DNA of 64,000 bases from Bacillota bacterium (GCA_902363515.1 CABJAN010000011.1:67155-131154), one strand, 5' to 3'. Positions 26,946 to 36,627 are shown, counted from the first letter of the stretch. Numbers and translations are program-made. Notes: a model not told the origin generated them from the letters alone.

Positions 26946-28256
26946 ATGGACTCTGAACTGTTTAAGCTGGATGGACGTCCAGCACTTGGAAAAGCAATTC
27001 CTCTGGCACTGCAGCATGTAGTTGCCATGATTGTAGGATGTGTAACCCCTGCAATCATTGTCTCTGGTTCTGCCGGACTTTCCGATGCAGATTCCGTTAC
27101 TTTACTCCAGGCAGCCTTAATTGTGGCAGCCTTATCTACCCTTTTACAACTCTTCCCCATTTTTAAGGGAAAAGCCATGGCCATTGGTTCTGGCCTGCCT
27201 GTGATTATGGGTATCAGTTTTGCCTATGTACCCAGTATGCAGGCAATTGCAGAAGGTTTTGATGTTGCTACAATTTTAGGTGCACAGATTTTCGGCGGTA
27301 TCATTGCCGCACTGGTGGGACTAAATATTAAAACCATCCGCAAATTCTTCCCCCCATTAATTACAGGTACGGTAGTATTTGCCATTGGTCTTTCCCTGTA
27401 CCCAACGGCCATTAACTATATGGCAGGAGGAGTTGGAAAACCAAACTACGGTTCCTGGCAAAACTGGGCCATTTCCTTAATTACCCTGGCAGTGGTAATT
27501 ACACTGAATCATTTTGGCAAAGGCATTGTAAAACTTGCTTCTATATTAATTGGCATTATTGTAGGTTATATTATCTCCCTGTTTGCAGGTATGGTGGATT
27601 TTACACCTGTTGCTAATGCCGCTTTCTTCCAGATTCCTATGCCCCTGCACTTTGGAATTAAATTTGAAATCTCCTCCTGTGCAGCCATTGGCATATTATT
27701 TGCTATTAACTCCATTCAGGCCATTGGTGATTTTTCTGCAACCACCACAGGTTCCATGGATCGTATGCCCACAGATCAGGAATTAAAAGGCGGTATCTTT
27801 GGTTATGGTATTTCAAATATTATAGGTGCACTTCTAGGGGGACTTCCTACTGCTACCTTCAGCCAGAATGTAGGCATTGTCGTAACAACCAAAGTAGTAA
27901 ACCGAGTGGTGCTTGGTCTATCTGCAGTGATTCTGTTAGTCGCTGGAATCCTTCCAAAGTTTTCCTCCCTGCTGACTACCATTCCCTCCTGTGTACTGGG
28001 CGGAGCTACCGTTTCTGTATTTGCTACCATTGCCATGACCGGAATCAAACTGATTACCCAAAAACCATTAACCTTCCGAAGCACTACCATTGTGGGACTT
28101 TCTATTGCCATGGGTATGGGTGTTACACAGGCGAGTGCCTCTCTTGCACAATTTCCAGAATGGGTCACCATGATTTTCGGAAAATCTCCTGTTGTACTGG
28201 CAACCATTTGCGCGGTACTTCTAAATCTTATTTTGCCAAAAGATAAAGAGAATTAA
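26946..28256 (+). CDS. NCS2 family nucleobase permease (uracil/xanthine type)
   Basis: 436-residue permease with about 14 membrane segments. It begins LDGRPALGKAIPLALQHVVAMIVG, the usual NCS2 start. The signature region TATFSQNVGIVVTTKVVNR (about 300-320) carries the QNxG motif of xanthine/urate carriers, and the first-half motif GDFSATTTGS lies near residue 260. Xanthine or urate uptake is more likely than uracil, but exact substrate is uncertain. GGAGG lies 6 nt before the ATG. Confidence 0.9.
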   Translation: MDSELFKLDGRPALGKAIPLALQHVVAMIVGCVTPAIIVSGSAGLSDADSVTLLQAALIVAALSTLLQLFPIFKGKAMAIGSGLPVIMGISFAYVPSMQAIAEGFDVATILGAQIFGGIIAALVGLNIKTIRKFFPPLITGTVVFAIGLSLYPTAINYMAGGVGKPNYGSWQNWAISLITLAVVITLNHFGKGIVKLASILIGIIVGYIISLFAGMVDFTPVANAAFFQIPMPLHFGIKFEISSCAAIGILFAINSIQAIGDFSATTTGSMDRMPTDQELKGGIFGYGISNIIGALLGGLPTATFSQNVGIVVTTKVVNRVVLGLSAVILLVAGILPKFSSLLTTIPSCVLGGATVSVFATIAMTGIKLITQKPLTFRSTTIVGLSIAMGMGVTQASASLAQFPEWVTMIFGKSPVVLATICAVLLNLILPKDKEN

Positions 28257-28262
28257 AAAGAA

Positions 28263-28405
28263 GCGGTCTTATGGAAAGTGTCATGCGGCATATGATACCG
28301 TTCCGGCTCAGTCTGCGCTCCCGTTGAGCCTGTAGTCTCAACGGGTACTCGACAAATTCGCCTGAACGATATTCATATGCCAAAAGACAATTATATAAGA
28401 CAGCT
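28263..28405. terminator. Giant bidirectional terminator with conserved apical core (copy 2)
   Basis: About 143 nt starting 7 nt after the NCS2 permease stop. The outer arms share GTCTTAT, GGCATATGA and CGTTC with their complements but are unrelated in sequence to the arms of copy 1. The 66-nt core at 28301-28366 is 85% identical to that of copy 1, with the same loop CCTGTAGT. Its inner stem is CGTTGAG / CTCAACG where copy 1 has CTTTGAG / CTCAAAG. U-tracts: ATTTTTATT on plus and CTTCTTTTTAATT on minus. Confidence 0.75.
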
Positions 28406-28459
28406 ATTTTTATTGAGTTTGTTTTGTTAAATTTGTCTGGAACATCGGACAGTTGTTTC

Positions 28460-30811
28460 TTACTCTTCTCGAAAGGTCTGAATCAGTTCTTTGACTTCTT
28501 CCGGGTCATAGCCCTGGCTTATGAGTTCTTCTTCAAGCCATTGTGGAATTCCTTCCACCGCTTTTTTGAAGGAATCCATGTCTAATGCTTCTTCTGGTAG
28601 GATTTCCACACCGTCTTCTTCTGCCCAGCGTTTCAAAATTTCTTCGTCTCCTGCCCTGTTAATATAGCGTTCGTATTCTACTGCTTTCTTTCCAGCTTCA
28701 TCTACTACCTTTTGCTGTTCCGGTGTAAGAGAATCGTACAGTTCCTGATTGATACAGAAGAAAAGGCAGTCATAAATAGAATTCCACATAGAACAATACT
28801 GCTGTACTTCCTGAACGCTGGCTGCGTCAATCGCCGGAAGTGGGTTCTCCTGACCGTCTACTGTCCCCTGTTGCAATGCAGTATAGGTTTCTGACCAGTT
28901 CATATTGGTAGCATCTGCACCCCAGAGTTTATAGCACTGTGTCAACAAGTTGGAACCTGCAACGCGGATTTTCAGATTTTTCATATCTTCTGCACAGGTT
29001 ACCGGTCTCTGTGAATTGGTAAGCTGCCGGAAACCGTTTTCTGCAATTCCCATGGTATGGAGTCCATATTCCTCCAAAATTTCTTTCAGCATATCCCCTG
29101 CTTTTCCATCCAGCTTCTCATCTGCATCTTCCAGAGAATCAAAGTTAAAGGGCATGGACACCACATTAAATCTAGGGTCGAAAGCAGAATAAATCAAATT
29201 AGAATGCATAGAAATCTGCACCGGGTCCCCTTCCATCAATGCCTGGATTCCCTCTGACTGATTTCCATTGGTAAGCTGATCTGCTGCATATACAGCCACA
29301 TGCACCTTACCCCCAGTAGCCTGTTCCATTAATTTTCCAAAATGTTCCCCAGCCTCAGACCAGGTACTGTTTTCCGTTGTGGAGCAGGTGAAGTTCCATG
29401 TCTGCTCCTCCCATCCCAAATCGCTGTAATCCTCAATCTGGTTAAAGGCAGCGTCTTCCATAGGGTCTTTTGAACTTTCTGCGCTTCCTTCTGCCACTTT
29501 TCCTGTATAAGAACTTCCAGCCAGAACTTCCGGCAAGAAGGTGGAAATCTTAGGCACATAAGTAATCATCATCAACACTGCTACTGATGCCGCAATCATA
29601 GGCACCACTGCCCTGGAAATCTGCTGAAGGGTAACCTCCATTCCTTTTTTGATTTTAATACTAATGGCCACAAACAGGTTCACTCCAACTGGAGGGGTTA
29701 CCTGTCCAATTGCCAGATTCACGGTTGCCATAACACCAAATGCTACCAAATCATAACCAAGCTCCTTGCACACTGGCAACATAATGGGAATAAAAATATA
29801 CATAGCTGAATTGGCATCAATAAAACATCCTGCAATCAGAAAAATCACATTTACAATCAACAGGAAGGTAAACTGATTATGCGCTACTGCTGACAACAGA
29901 TTAGAGGCTGCTGTGGAAATTCCGAACTGGGTGCATACATAAGAAAACAAGGATGCACATGCCACAATCAACATAATTCCACCTGTGGTCTTCGCGGAAT
30001 CCACAAAAATATCCACCAAATCTCTCCATTTTACTTCCCTGTAAATCACCATCCCTACAAAAAGTCCGTATACAACAGATACTGCTGCTGCTTCCGTAGG
30101 TGTAAAAATCCCCCCGTAGATACCACCAAGAATAATCACAGGCATCAGGAATCCCCAGAACGCATCCCCAAAAGCCTTCATCCGTTCTTGCCAGGAAGCC
30201 TTTTCCATGGTTGGCTGAATCCCTTTTTTCCGCACCTCAATCATAACCACAACCACCAAAGCAAGCCCTATCAAAATACCAGGGACAATTCCGCCGGAAA
30301 ACATATCTGCAATGGACACTCCTGTAATAGAAGCATAGACCACAAAAGCAATGCTTGGGGGTATGACAATGGCAATGGAGCTGGACGTTGCCATAAGAGC
30401 TGTGGAAAACGGAGCTGAAAATCTCCCCTCCTCCACCATAGCCGGAATCAGAACGGCTCCGAGGGCTGCCACAGTAGCCGGACCGGAACCGGAAATTGCT
30501 CCAAAGAAACAAGCTACAATCACACATACAATGGCAATTCCCCCTCTTCTGTGCCCTACGCAGGTATTTACAAACTTAATCAGTCTCTTGGAAATTCCTG
30601 CCTTTGCCATAATATTTCCAGACAATACAAAAAACGGAATCGCCAACAGTAAAAATTTACTGATACCAGAGTACACATTGGTTGCCACAATGGTGAGAGA
30701 TGTGCCGGAATACAGAATTGCACAAACAGAGGATAGTCCAAGACAAATGGCAATGGGTACATTTAAAATCAAAAATACAAAAAAGGATAAAAACAACACT
30801 GCACTAACCAT
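28460..30811 (-). CDS. TRAP transporter fusion: DctM large permease plus DctP solute-binding domain
   Basis: 783 residues. Residues 1 to about 430 are a complete DctM permease with about 12 helices (FFGAISGSGPATVAALGAVL, FTPTEAAAVSVVYGL, GQVTPPVGVNLFVA). After a short linker (about 430-470), residues 470-783 are a DctP receptor with the family core NLKIRVAGSNLLTQC, whose Arg normally binds the substrate carboxylate, then GTVDGQENPL. No stop or frameshift separates them and the receptor has no signal peptide of its own. A receptor tethered to its permease is unusual: the common fusion is DctQ-DctM. Starts directly after the dctQ stop. The organic-acid substrate is unknown. Confidence 0.93.
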   Translation of the reverse strand: MVSAVLFLSFFVFLILNVPIAICLGLSSVCAILYSGTSLTIVATNVYSGISKFLLLAIPFFVLSGNIMAKAGISKRLIKFVNTCVGHRRGGIAIVCVIVACFFGAISGSGPATVAALGAVLIPAMVEEGRFSAPFSTALMATSSSIAIVIPPSIAFVVYASITGVSIADMFSGGIVPGILIGLALVVVVMIEVRKKGIQPTMEKASWQERMKAFGDAFWGFLMPVIILGGIYGGIFTPTEAAAVSVVYGLFVGMVIYREVKWRDLVDIFVDSAKTTGGIMLIVACASLFSYVCTQFGISTAASNLLSAVAHNQFTFLLIVNVIFLIAGCFIDANSAMYIFIPIMLPVCKELGYDLVAFGVMATVNLAIGQVTPPVGVNLFVAISIKIKKGMEVTLQQISRAVVPMIAASVAVLMMITYVPKISTFLPEVLAGSSYTGKVAEGSAESSKDPMEDAAFNQIEDYSDLGWEEQTWNFTCSTTENSTWSEAGEHFGKLMEQATGGKVHVAVYAADQLTNGNQSEGIQALMEGDPVQISMHSNLIYSAFDPRFNVVSMPFNFDSLEDADEKLDGKAGDMLKEILEEYGLHTMGIAENGFRQLTNSQRPVTCAEDMKNLKIRVAGSNLLTQCYKLWGADATNMNWSETYTALQQGTVDGQENPLPAIDAASVQEVQQYCSMWNSIYDCLFFCINQELYDSLTPEQQKVVDEAGKKAVEYERYINRAGDEEILKRWAEEDGVEILPEEALDMDSFKKAVEGIPQWLEEELISQGYDPEEVKELIQTFREE

Positions 30812-31321
30812 TTATACTTCCCCCTTTTTCTTTACATACTGGAAATCTGTACATACATCCAGGCAATACTCAATAAAATGCAGGACCATACACCCTGCCC
30901 CAATAGGAATAAAAGACCAGAAAATCCACTCCGGCCAGTTCAGGACAAAAGTACGTTTTCCGTTTTCCAACTGGGTCAGCACCTTATCCAAACCATACCG
31001 AAACAGCACCGCTGTAAATACCACAGACAGCACGGTAATCATCACAGCAACTGGTTTTCTGCTTTTCTTTGGTAACCGGTCTGTAAGCAGAGGCAGACTT
31101 ACCAGTTCTCCTTCGCGGCAAGCCAAAGCTGCTGCCACAAGGGTAATCAATACAAACACTGCCACCACCAACTCCTCTGTAAAAGACCAGGAACGGTGAA
31201 GGAGTTTTCTGGACAATACATTGCCAACAGTGAGAATCAAAATCAGCACTGTAGACAGCACCAGAATCCATTTTTCCAATCCAGCTATGAAATCCATAAC
31301 TTTCTTATAACCTTTCATCAT
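30812..31321 (-). CDS. TRAP transporter small permease subunit (DctQ type)
   Basis: 169 residues with four predicted helices, including VLSRKLLHRSWSFTEELVVAVFVLI, typical of DctQ. It partners the downstream DctM-DctP fusion; the stop codon abuts the next start, so the two are coupled. AGGAGGAG precedes the ATG. Promoter and a leader hairpin lie within 100 nt upstream. Confidence 0.92.
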   Translation of the reverse strand: MMKGYKKVMDFIAGLEKWILVLSTVLILILTVGNVLSRKLLHRSWSFTEELVVAVFVLITLVAAALACREGELVSLPLLTDRLPKKSRKPVAVMITVLSVVFTAVLFRYGLDKVLTQLENGKRTFVLNWPEWIFWSFIPIGAGCMVLHFIEYCLDVCTDFQYVKKKGEV

Positions 31322-31344
31322 AAGACTCCTCCTTTTCTTGAAAC

Positions 31345-31378
31345 AAAAATCCCCCGACAGTCTCCAGACTGCGGGGGA
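31345..31378 (-). terminator. Terminator-like hairpin in the leader of the TRAP operon
   Basis: Stem TCCCCCG / CGGGGGA extended by CAGTCT / AGACTG, followed by TTTTTG on the minus strand. It lies between the TRAP promoter and the dctQ ribosome site, so nascent TRAP transcripts must pass it. It may also end transcripts from the SNF2 gene upstream. Confidence 0.8.
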
Positions 31379-31390
31379 CGAATTTCTTAG

Positions 31391-31419
31391 ATTGTAACTC
31401 TGCCACTTTTATCCGTCAA
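31391..31419 (-). promoter_or_regulatory. Promoter of the TRAP operon
   Basis: TTGACG, 17-nt spacer, TACAAT on the minus strand. The predicted start point (about 31384) is only a few bases before the leader hairpin. Confidence 0.75.
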
Positions 31420-31473
31420 TATACAAAAGTATTTCCAACTATACAAGTTTCTCATGTCTATCATATCTTTTTG

Positions 31474-34400
31474 TTATATCAAAATCTCCAGCAATTCCTC
31501 ACGATTAAAGCTTCCGCTGCCCATATTTTCCCCTGACAGTAATTCTTCTGCCAGATTCTTCTTTTTTTCCTGAAGACGTTGAATCTTCTCTTCAATGGTA
31601 TTTTTTTCCAGTAACCTGTACACAGTTACCGGATTTTTCTGCCCTATCCGGTGAACTCGGTCTGTTGCCTGATCCTGAACTGCCTGGTTCCACCAGGGAT
31701 CATAATGAATCACCATATCTGCTGCTGTAAGATTTAGTCCCGTACCTCCTGCTTTCAAGGAAATACAAAACACCTTTGCCTCATCTTTTTCCTGAAAATC
31801 TCGTACTAACTGACTTCTCATGCGTTTACCCGTACTTCCAGTCAGACTGTAATAGGAAATTCCCCTCTCTTTCAGCTTTTCTTCAAGCCTCTCCAACATA
31901 GTAACAAACTGGGAAAACAGTAAAATCCGATGTCCTGCCAAAACGCCCTGCTGGATAAGCTCCATGCAAAGCTCCTCCTTGGAGGATTCCCCCTTATATC
32001 CTTCATACACCAAAGCTGGGCAACAGCAAAGCTGCCTAAGCTTGGTAAGCTCAGACAGTACTTTTATTCTGGAAGAAGAAAATTCCTCCTCAGTCTGGTT
32101 ACTGAGCATCAACTTCAGTCTCTGTGCATGCGCATCATAAAGCTCTTTTTGCTCCCCTTCCATAACAGCATACACATTCTTTTCCATTTTCTCTGGCAAA
32201 TCCTTTAGCACATCTTTTTTCACACGCCTTAAAATAAAGGGACGCACCATTTTTTGCAGGCGCTTTCTTGCTTCTTCTTCCTGTTTCTGGACAATTGGAA
32301 TCTCAAACTCTCTTCTAAACCTCTCATAAGAATACAGGAAACCAGGCAATAAATAATCAAAAATACTCCACAACTCACTTAATCGGTTCTCTACAGGAGT
32401 TCCGGTAAGCGCCAACCGAAAAGCTGAAAAAATCCCCTTGGCTGCTTTTGCAGACTGTGTACCATGGTTTTTAATGTACTGCGCCTCATCCAACACCTGG
32501 CAAAAAAAAGAAAGCTTCTCATACAACAAAATATCCCGTTTTAACAAGTCATAAGAAGTCACCAGAATCTCCTGTTCTCCACAACACTGCAAAAGTTCTT
32601 CTCGTTCCTGACTACTTCCCACTACTGCCTTTACCAAAAGGTTTGGTGCAAATTTCTGAAATTCACTGACCCAGTTAAACACCAGGGAAGCCGGACACAC
32701 AATGAGGCATCTTTTATTCTCACCTGGTTCTGCCTCTTCTAGTTCAGAGAGCAAAAATCCAATCACCTGCAGGGTTTTCCCAAGCCCCATTTCATCTGCT
32801 AATATTCCGGCAAATCCATTATTTTTTAAAGTTTTTATCCACAAAAATCCCGTTTTCTGATATTCCCTAAAAATCCCTTCCAGACTTTTCGGCAGTTCAA
32901 AATCATTATCTTCTATGTTTTTCATATTTCGGATTAAAGCCTTAAAATTTCGGTCTTTCTTCACCTGAAATCCTTCCCATCCACAAAGCTCTCCATCCAA
33001 ATATAAAGCCCTGTATACAGGAAGTGTGATTTCTTCCTGCAAGAGCTGGGTTCTCGTCAGTCCCAGTCCCTCCCTTAGTTCACATAGCCTTCCAAACTCA
33101 CCCTCCATATTCACAAAGGTTCCGTTTTTTAGTCTGAAATACCGCTTTTTCCTATCATATCTGGAAAAAATCTCTTCTAGCTCCTCTCTGGTGAATTCCC
33201 CAGAAGAAACCACCATTTTAAGGGTTCCCAAAGCAAGGGAAAGCCCAACCGAAATCCTTGGTGAAGCCAGAACCTTCATGCGCTTTAAGGTCTCAGACAC
33301 ATATACTTCCCCATACTGCCCAAGCATGGAAACTCCCTCTGTAAGAAATTCATAGATTTTCTTTTCATCCTCTGCCAATACCATACACTGTCTTTTCTCA
33401 TCATAGGCATTTCCCCAGGAAGTCACCAAAAGCTCTGCCTCTGCTTCCCCTGCAAGGTCACGTTTTCCTACTCCCGTTTTCTTATCAAACAGATTAAACT
33501 TCTCCTCCCCATACACTGCCATTCCTTTTATGGTAAGAAAGTCATCTGTCAGAGCATCCAGATAAAAAGCAAAAGAAACCGGCTCTATGGTATATTCTTG
33601 TGGGTCAAAGTTCTTATACACACAAGAAAGTGTATTTTGCACAGCTGGCAAATACTCCCTACAAAAAGCTGGAACATCTTCCTTCTCCAAAAAAGCGCAC
33701 TGCCCTGGAAGCTGCTGTAAAAGAACGAAAAACTCCTCTTCTGGCCTATCCTCTTGTCTGGTAAGGAAAATCTTCTGTTTCTGAAAATAAATAACCCAAT
33801 CACTATCCCGAAAGATTAACATCTTTTCTGTCCGGATACGAAGTCCCTGAGGTTCACCTAAAAACTCCACACTTCTTCTTGGACTTTTTTCTGTGATTTC
33901 CCACATTCCGGCATCCTGTCCTCTTAATTTCACTGCCACTGAGGTTCCACTTAAACTCCTCAGTACTTTTGCCAGCTCTGATACAGAAAGCGAAATTTCC
34001 TTTAATTTTTCATAAACGTAACCATAGGAATTTCCATACCAGGCAGGTTCTCTGTACAGGTTTCTATTTTCCCTGGACCATTCAACCAAAAATACTGCCA
34101 TTTTTTTAGAGCGAGGCTCAAAGACCTTAGGTACATGAATAAATTGCAGTTTTTTTCCATAAGCCACCTCTTTCCCTGTCTCCATACTCTGGGCAAAAGC
34201 AAAAATATCTTTCAATACATACATTTGTCCAGCCCCTATTTTTAGGCTCATGGAAACGCCTCCCTCAGATACCTGAAATTGAGGCTCCAGCCGGACTTTT
34301 TCATACAGCTCTCTTTGAAGAATTGGCGCTGTATGCTCCACTGCTTTCCTATTCAGCAACTCTTTCAACTCTCTGGTGGTTCTGCTGGCTCTTGGCAGGC

Positions 34401-34719
34401 GCTTTTCTTTCTCTATATTTTGTTTTTTTTCATCCAGGTATGCTAAAAGCACTGCTACACAATGCTTGCAGATTCCAGGATAGCTTTCATAAGCCGGACA
34501 TTCACAAAAAACCTCTGCCACCTTGTTCTCTTTTGGTCTGCATGTAATCTGAACCTCATAGGAATTTTGGTTGCTTCCTTCTACCACGGCTTCTACTATG
34601 TCTTCTTCCCCATTTTCCCAGACCGAAAGCTCTTCTATTTTTCCTTGATGATACAAATCCATTCCTTTAAAATAAGAGGAGGAATTGCATAATCTCCTGA
34701 TTTCTGTGCGTGATATCAT
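31474..34719 (-). CDS. SNF2 family helicase with N-terminal SWIM zinc finger
   Basis: 1081-residue DNA translocase-like ATPase. SWIM finger C-x-C-x9-C-x-H at Cys72, Cys74, Cys84 and His86. A long SNF2-associated region spans about 130-600. SNF2_N follows with Walker A (DEMGLGKT, about 640) and the DEAQ box (LDEAQYIKN), then Helicase_C with LFSQFVTMLERLEEKL and the Arg-finger motif QDQATDRVHRIGQ. This architecture is common in Clostridia as a chromosomal protein of unknown role. It has no methyltransferase or nuclease partner here, so I do not call it a defence island. Confidence 0.92.
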   Translation of the reverse strand: MISRTEIRRLCNSSSYFKGMDLYHQGKIEELSVWENGEEDIVEAVVEGSNQNSYEVQITCRPKENKVAEVFCECPAYESYPGICKHCVAVLLAYLDEKKQNIEKEKRLPRASRTTRELKELLNRKAVEHTAPILQRELYEKVRLEPQFQVSEGGVSMSLKIGAGQMYVLKDIFAFAQSMETGKEVAYGKKLQFIHVPKVFEPRSKKMAVFLVEWSRENRNLYREPAWYGNSYGYVYEKLKEISLSVSELAKVLRSLSGTSVAVKLRGQDAGMWEITEKSPRRSVEFLGEPQGLRIRTEKMLIFRDSDWVIYFQKQKIFLTRQEDRPEEEFFVLLQQLPGQCAFLEKEDVPAFCREYLPAVQNTLSCVYKNFDPQEYTIEPVSFAFYLDALTDDFLTIKGMAVYGEEKFNLFDKKTGVGKRDLAGEAEAELLVTSWGNAYDEKRQCMVLAEDEKKIYEFLTEGVSMLGQYGEVYVSETLKRMKVLASPRISVGLSLALGTLKMVVSSGEFTREELEEIFSRYDRKKRYFRLKNGTFVNMEGEFGRLCELREGLGLTRTQLLQEEITLPVYRALYLDGELCGWEGFQVKKDRNFKALIRNMKNIEDNDFELPKSLEGIFREYQKTGFLWIKTLKNNGFAGILADEMGLGKTLQVIGFLLSELEEAEPGENKRCLIVCPASLVFNWVSEFQKFAPNLLVKAVVGSSQEREELLQCCGEQEILVTSYDLLKRDILLYEKLSFFCQVLDEAQYIKNHGTQSAKAAKGIFSAFRLALTGTPVENRLSELWSIFDYLLPGFLYSYERFRREFEIPIVQKQEEEARKRLQKMVRPFILRRVKKDVLKDLPEKMEKNVYAVMEGEQKELYDAHAQRLKLMLSNQTEEEFSSSRIKVLSELTKLRQLCCCPALVYEGYKGESSKEELCMELIQQGVLAGHRILLFSQFVTMLERLEEKLKERGISYYSLTGSTGKRMRSQLVRDFQEKDEAKVFCISLKAGGTGLNLTAADMVIHYDPWWNQAVQDQATDRVHRIGQKNPVTVYRLLEKNTIEEKIQRLQEKKKNLAEELLSGENMGSGSFNREELLEILI

Positions 34720-34777
34720 GTTTTCTCTCCTTTTATCCTAGTATACCGTTTTTCCTGATTTTTGTATAGGAAAACAG

Positions 34778-34807
34778 TTGACAAGCTGCAATTTTAACCA
34801 CTATAAT
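34778..34807 (+). promoter_or_regulatory. Promoter of ilvB-ilvN
   Basis: Consensus TTGACA, 18-nt spacer, TATAAT, about 90 nt before the ilvB start. The leader contains a possible 9-codon ORF (34842-34871), but I see no T-box and no terminator. Confidence 0.8.
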
Positions 34808-34896
34808 ACATATTAACTTTAACAATATATAGCGTTAAAACATGTGTTATGCAGCAGCCGCTTTTTGCTAAAAACATCAAAAGGAGGGAATACGCT

Positions 34897-36615
34897 ATGA
34901 AACAAATTTCTGGAAATAAATTATTGGTAAAAGCGTTAAAAGAAGAAGGTGTTGAGGTACTGTTCGGCTATCCAGGCGCCTGCACCATTGACATTAGCGA
35001 TGAATTGTATAAGCACGGCGATATGAAAATCATACTTCCCAGACACGAGCAGGCTCTGGTTCACGAAGCAGACGCTTATGCCCGCACCACAGGCAAGGTG
35101 GGTGTATGCCTGGTAACCAGTGGTCCTGGAGCCACAAATCTGGTCACAGGTCTGGCAACTGCTAATTATGACAGTGTTCCCTTAGTATGTTTTACCGGAC
35201 AGGTAGCCAGACATTTGATTGGCAATGATGCCTTCCAGGAAGTAGATATTGTAGGAATTACCAGAAGTATTACCAAATATGGCATCACAGTCCGCCACAG
35301 GGAGGATTTAGGCCGTATTATTAAAGAAGCCTTTTACATTGCCCGCACAGGCCGCCCAGGCCCTGTACTCATTGACCTTCCAAAAGATGTCATGGCAGAA
35401 CTTGGAAGCCCAGAGTACCCAAAATCCGTAAATATTCGAGGCTACAAACCTAACACAGACGTGCATATCGGCCAGTTAAAACGTGCTATAAAGGTACTGC
35501 AAAAAGCGAAAAAGCCCCTGTTCCTGGCAGGAGGCGGTGTAAATATTGCCCAGGCAAACGAAATTTTTACCAAGGTTGTAGAGAAAACCCAGATTCCTGT
35601 TGTCACTACCGTAATGGGGCGCGGAGCGATTTCTACTGCCAGTCCTTATTTCATTGGCAACCTGGGGATGCATGGTGCCTATGCCGCCAATATGGCTGTA
35701 AGCAATTGTGATGTGCTATTCTCCATTGGAACACGATTCAATGACCGTATTACTGGGAAACTTCATGCTTTTGCTCCAAATGCTCAAATTGTCCACATTG
35801 ATATTGATACAGCATCTATTTCACGAAATATTCATGTGGATATCCCCATTGTAGCAGATGCCAAAGAGGCGCTACTGAAAATGGATGAATATGTGTCTGC
35901 CCAGAATACCAAAAAATGGCTGTCAGAGATTACTGCCTGGAAAGAAGAACACCCTCTTACCATGAAAAACCGGTCTCTTATGAGTCCTCTGGATATTATT
36001 TCAGAAATCAACCACCAGTTTGAAAAATCCATCCTGGTAACAGACGTGGGACAACACCAAATGTTAGTATCCCAATATGCAGACATTACTCCTGACAAAC
36101 AACTGATTATGTCCGGTGGTCTTGGAACCATGGGCTATGGGCTCCCTGGCGCTATCGGAGCCAAAATCGGAAATCCCAATACACCTGTTATCTCTGTATC
36201 CGGAGACGGTGGAATGCAGATGAATATTCAGGAGCTTGCAACGGCTGTACTGGAAGAGCTGCCTATTATTGCCTGTATTTTTAACAATGAATATCTGGGA
36301 ATGGTTCACCAGTGGCAGAAACTTTTTTACGGAAAACGCTACAGTATGACCAATCTAAAGGCCGGAGCCCTCTCCCGTCGTACAGAAGGTCAGGAATTTC
36401 CAGAATACACCCCAGACTTTGTAAGACTGGCAGAAAGTTATGGTGCAAAAGGCATCCGAGTAACCAAGCGAGAAGAAATTGCCCCTGCTTTTGAAGAAGC
36501 AAAAAAGAATACCAAAACCCCAACCATCATTGAATTTATCTTAGACCCTGAAGAAATGGTCTATCCTATGATTAAGCCTGGTGGAACTTTGGAAGATATG
36601 ATTATGGATTGTTAG
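34897..36615 (+). CDS. ilvB: Acetolactate synthase large (catalytic) subunit
   Basis: 572-residue ThDP enzyme for the first common step of valine, leucine and isoleucine synthesis. The N-terminal Pyr domain carries the catalytic Glu in LPRHEQALVHEADAYAR. The central domain binds FAD, and the C-terminal PP domain has the GDGGMQMN...NNEYLGMV ThDP/Mg motif. An in-frame ATG at 34849 exists, but AAAGGAGGG lies 8 nt before the ATG at 34897, which also gives the normal family start. Confidence 0.96.
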   Translation: MKQISGNKLLVKALKEEGVEVLFGYPGACTIDISDELYKHGDMKIILPRHEQALVHEADAYARTTGKVGVCLVTSGPGATNLVTGLATANYDSVPLVCFTGQVARHLIGNDAFQEVDIVGITRSITKYGITVRHREDLGRIIKEAFYIARTGRPGPVLIDLPKDVMAELGSPEYPKSVNIRGYKPNTDVHIGQLKRAIKVLQKAKKPLFLAGGGVNIAQANEIFTKVVEKTQIPVVTTVMGRGAISTASPYFIGNLGMHGAYAANMAVSNCDVLFSIGTRFNDRITGKLHAFAPNAQIVHIDIDTASISRNIHVDIPIVADAKEALLKMDEYVSAQNTKKWLSEITAWKEEHPLTMKNRSLMSPLDIISEINHQFEKSILVTDVGQHQMLVSQYADITPDKQLIMSGGLGTMGYGLPGAIGAKIGNPNTPVISVSGDGGMQMNIQELATAVLEELPIIACIFNNEYLGMVHQWQKLFYGKRYSMTNLKAGALSRRTEGQEFPEYTPDFVRLAESYGAKGIRVTKREEIAPAFEEAKKNTKTPTIIEFILDPEEMVYPMIKPGGTLEDMIMDC

Positions 36616-36627
36616 GAGGAATACGGT

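Noticed and set aside
31474..34719. Defence island call based on the SNF2 helicase
   Set aside because: No nuclease, methyltransferase or phospholipase-D partner is adjacent; SWIM-SNF2 proteins like this occur widely as single chromosomal genes.
34740..34896. T-box or terminator attenuator before ilvB
   Set aside because: No T-box sequence, no specifier loop and no terminator hairpin in the short leader.
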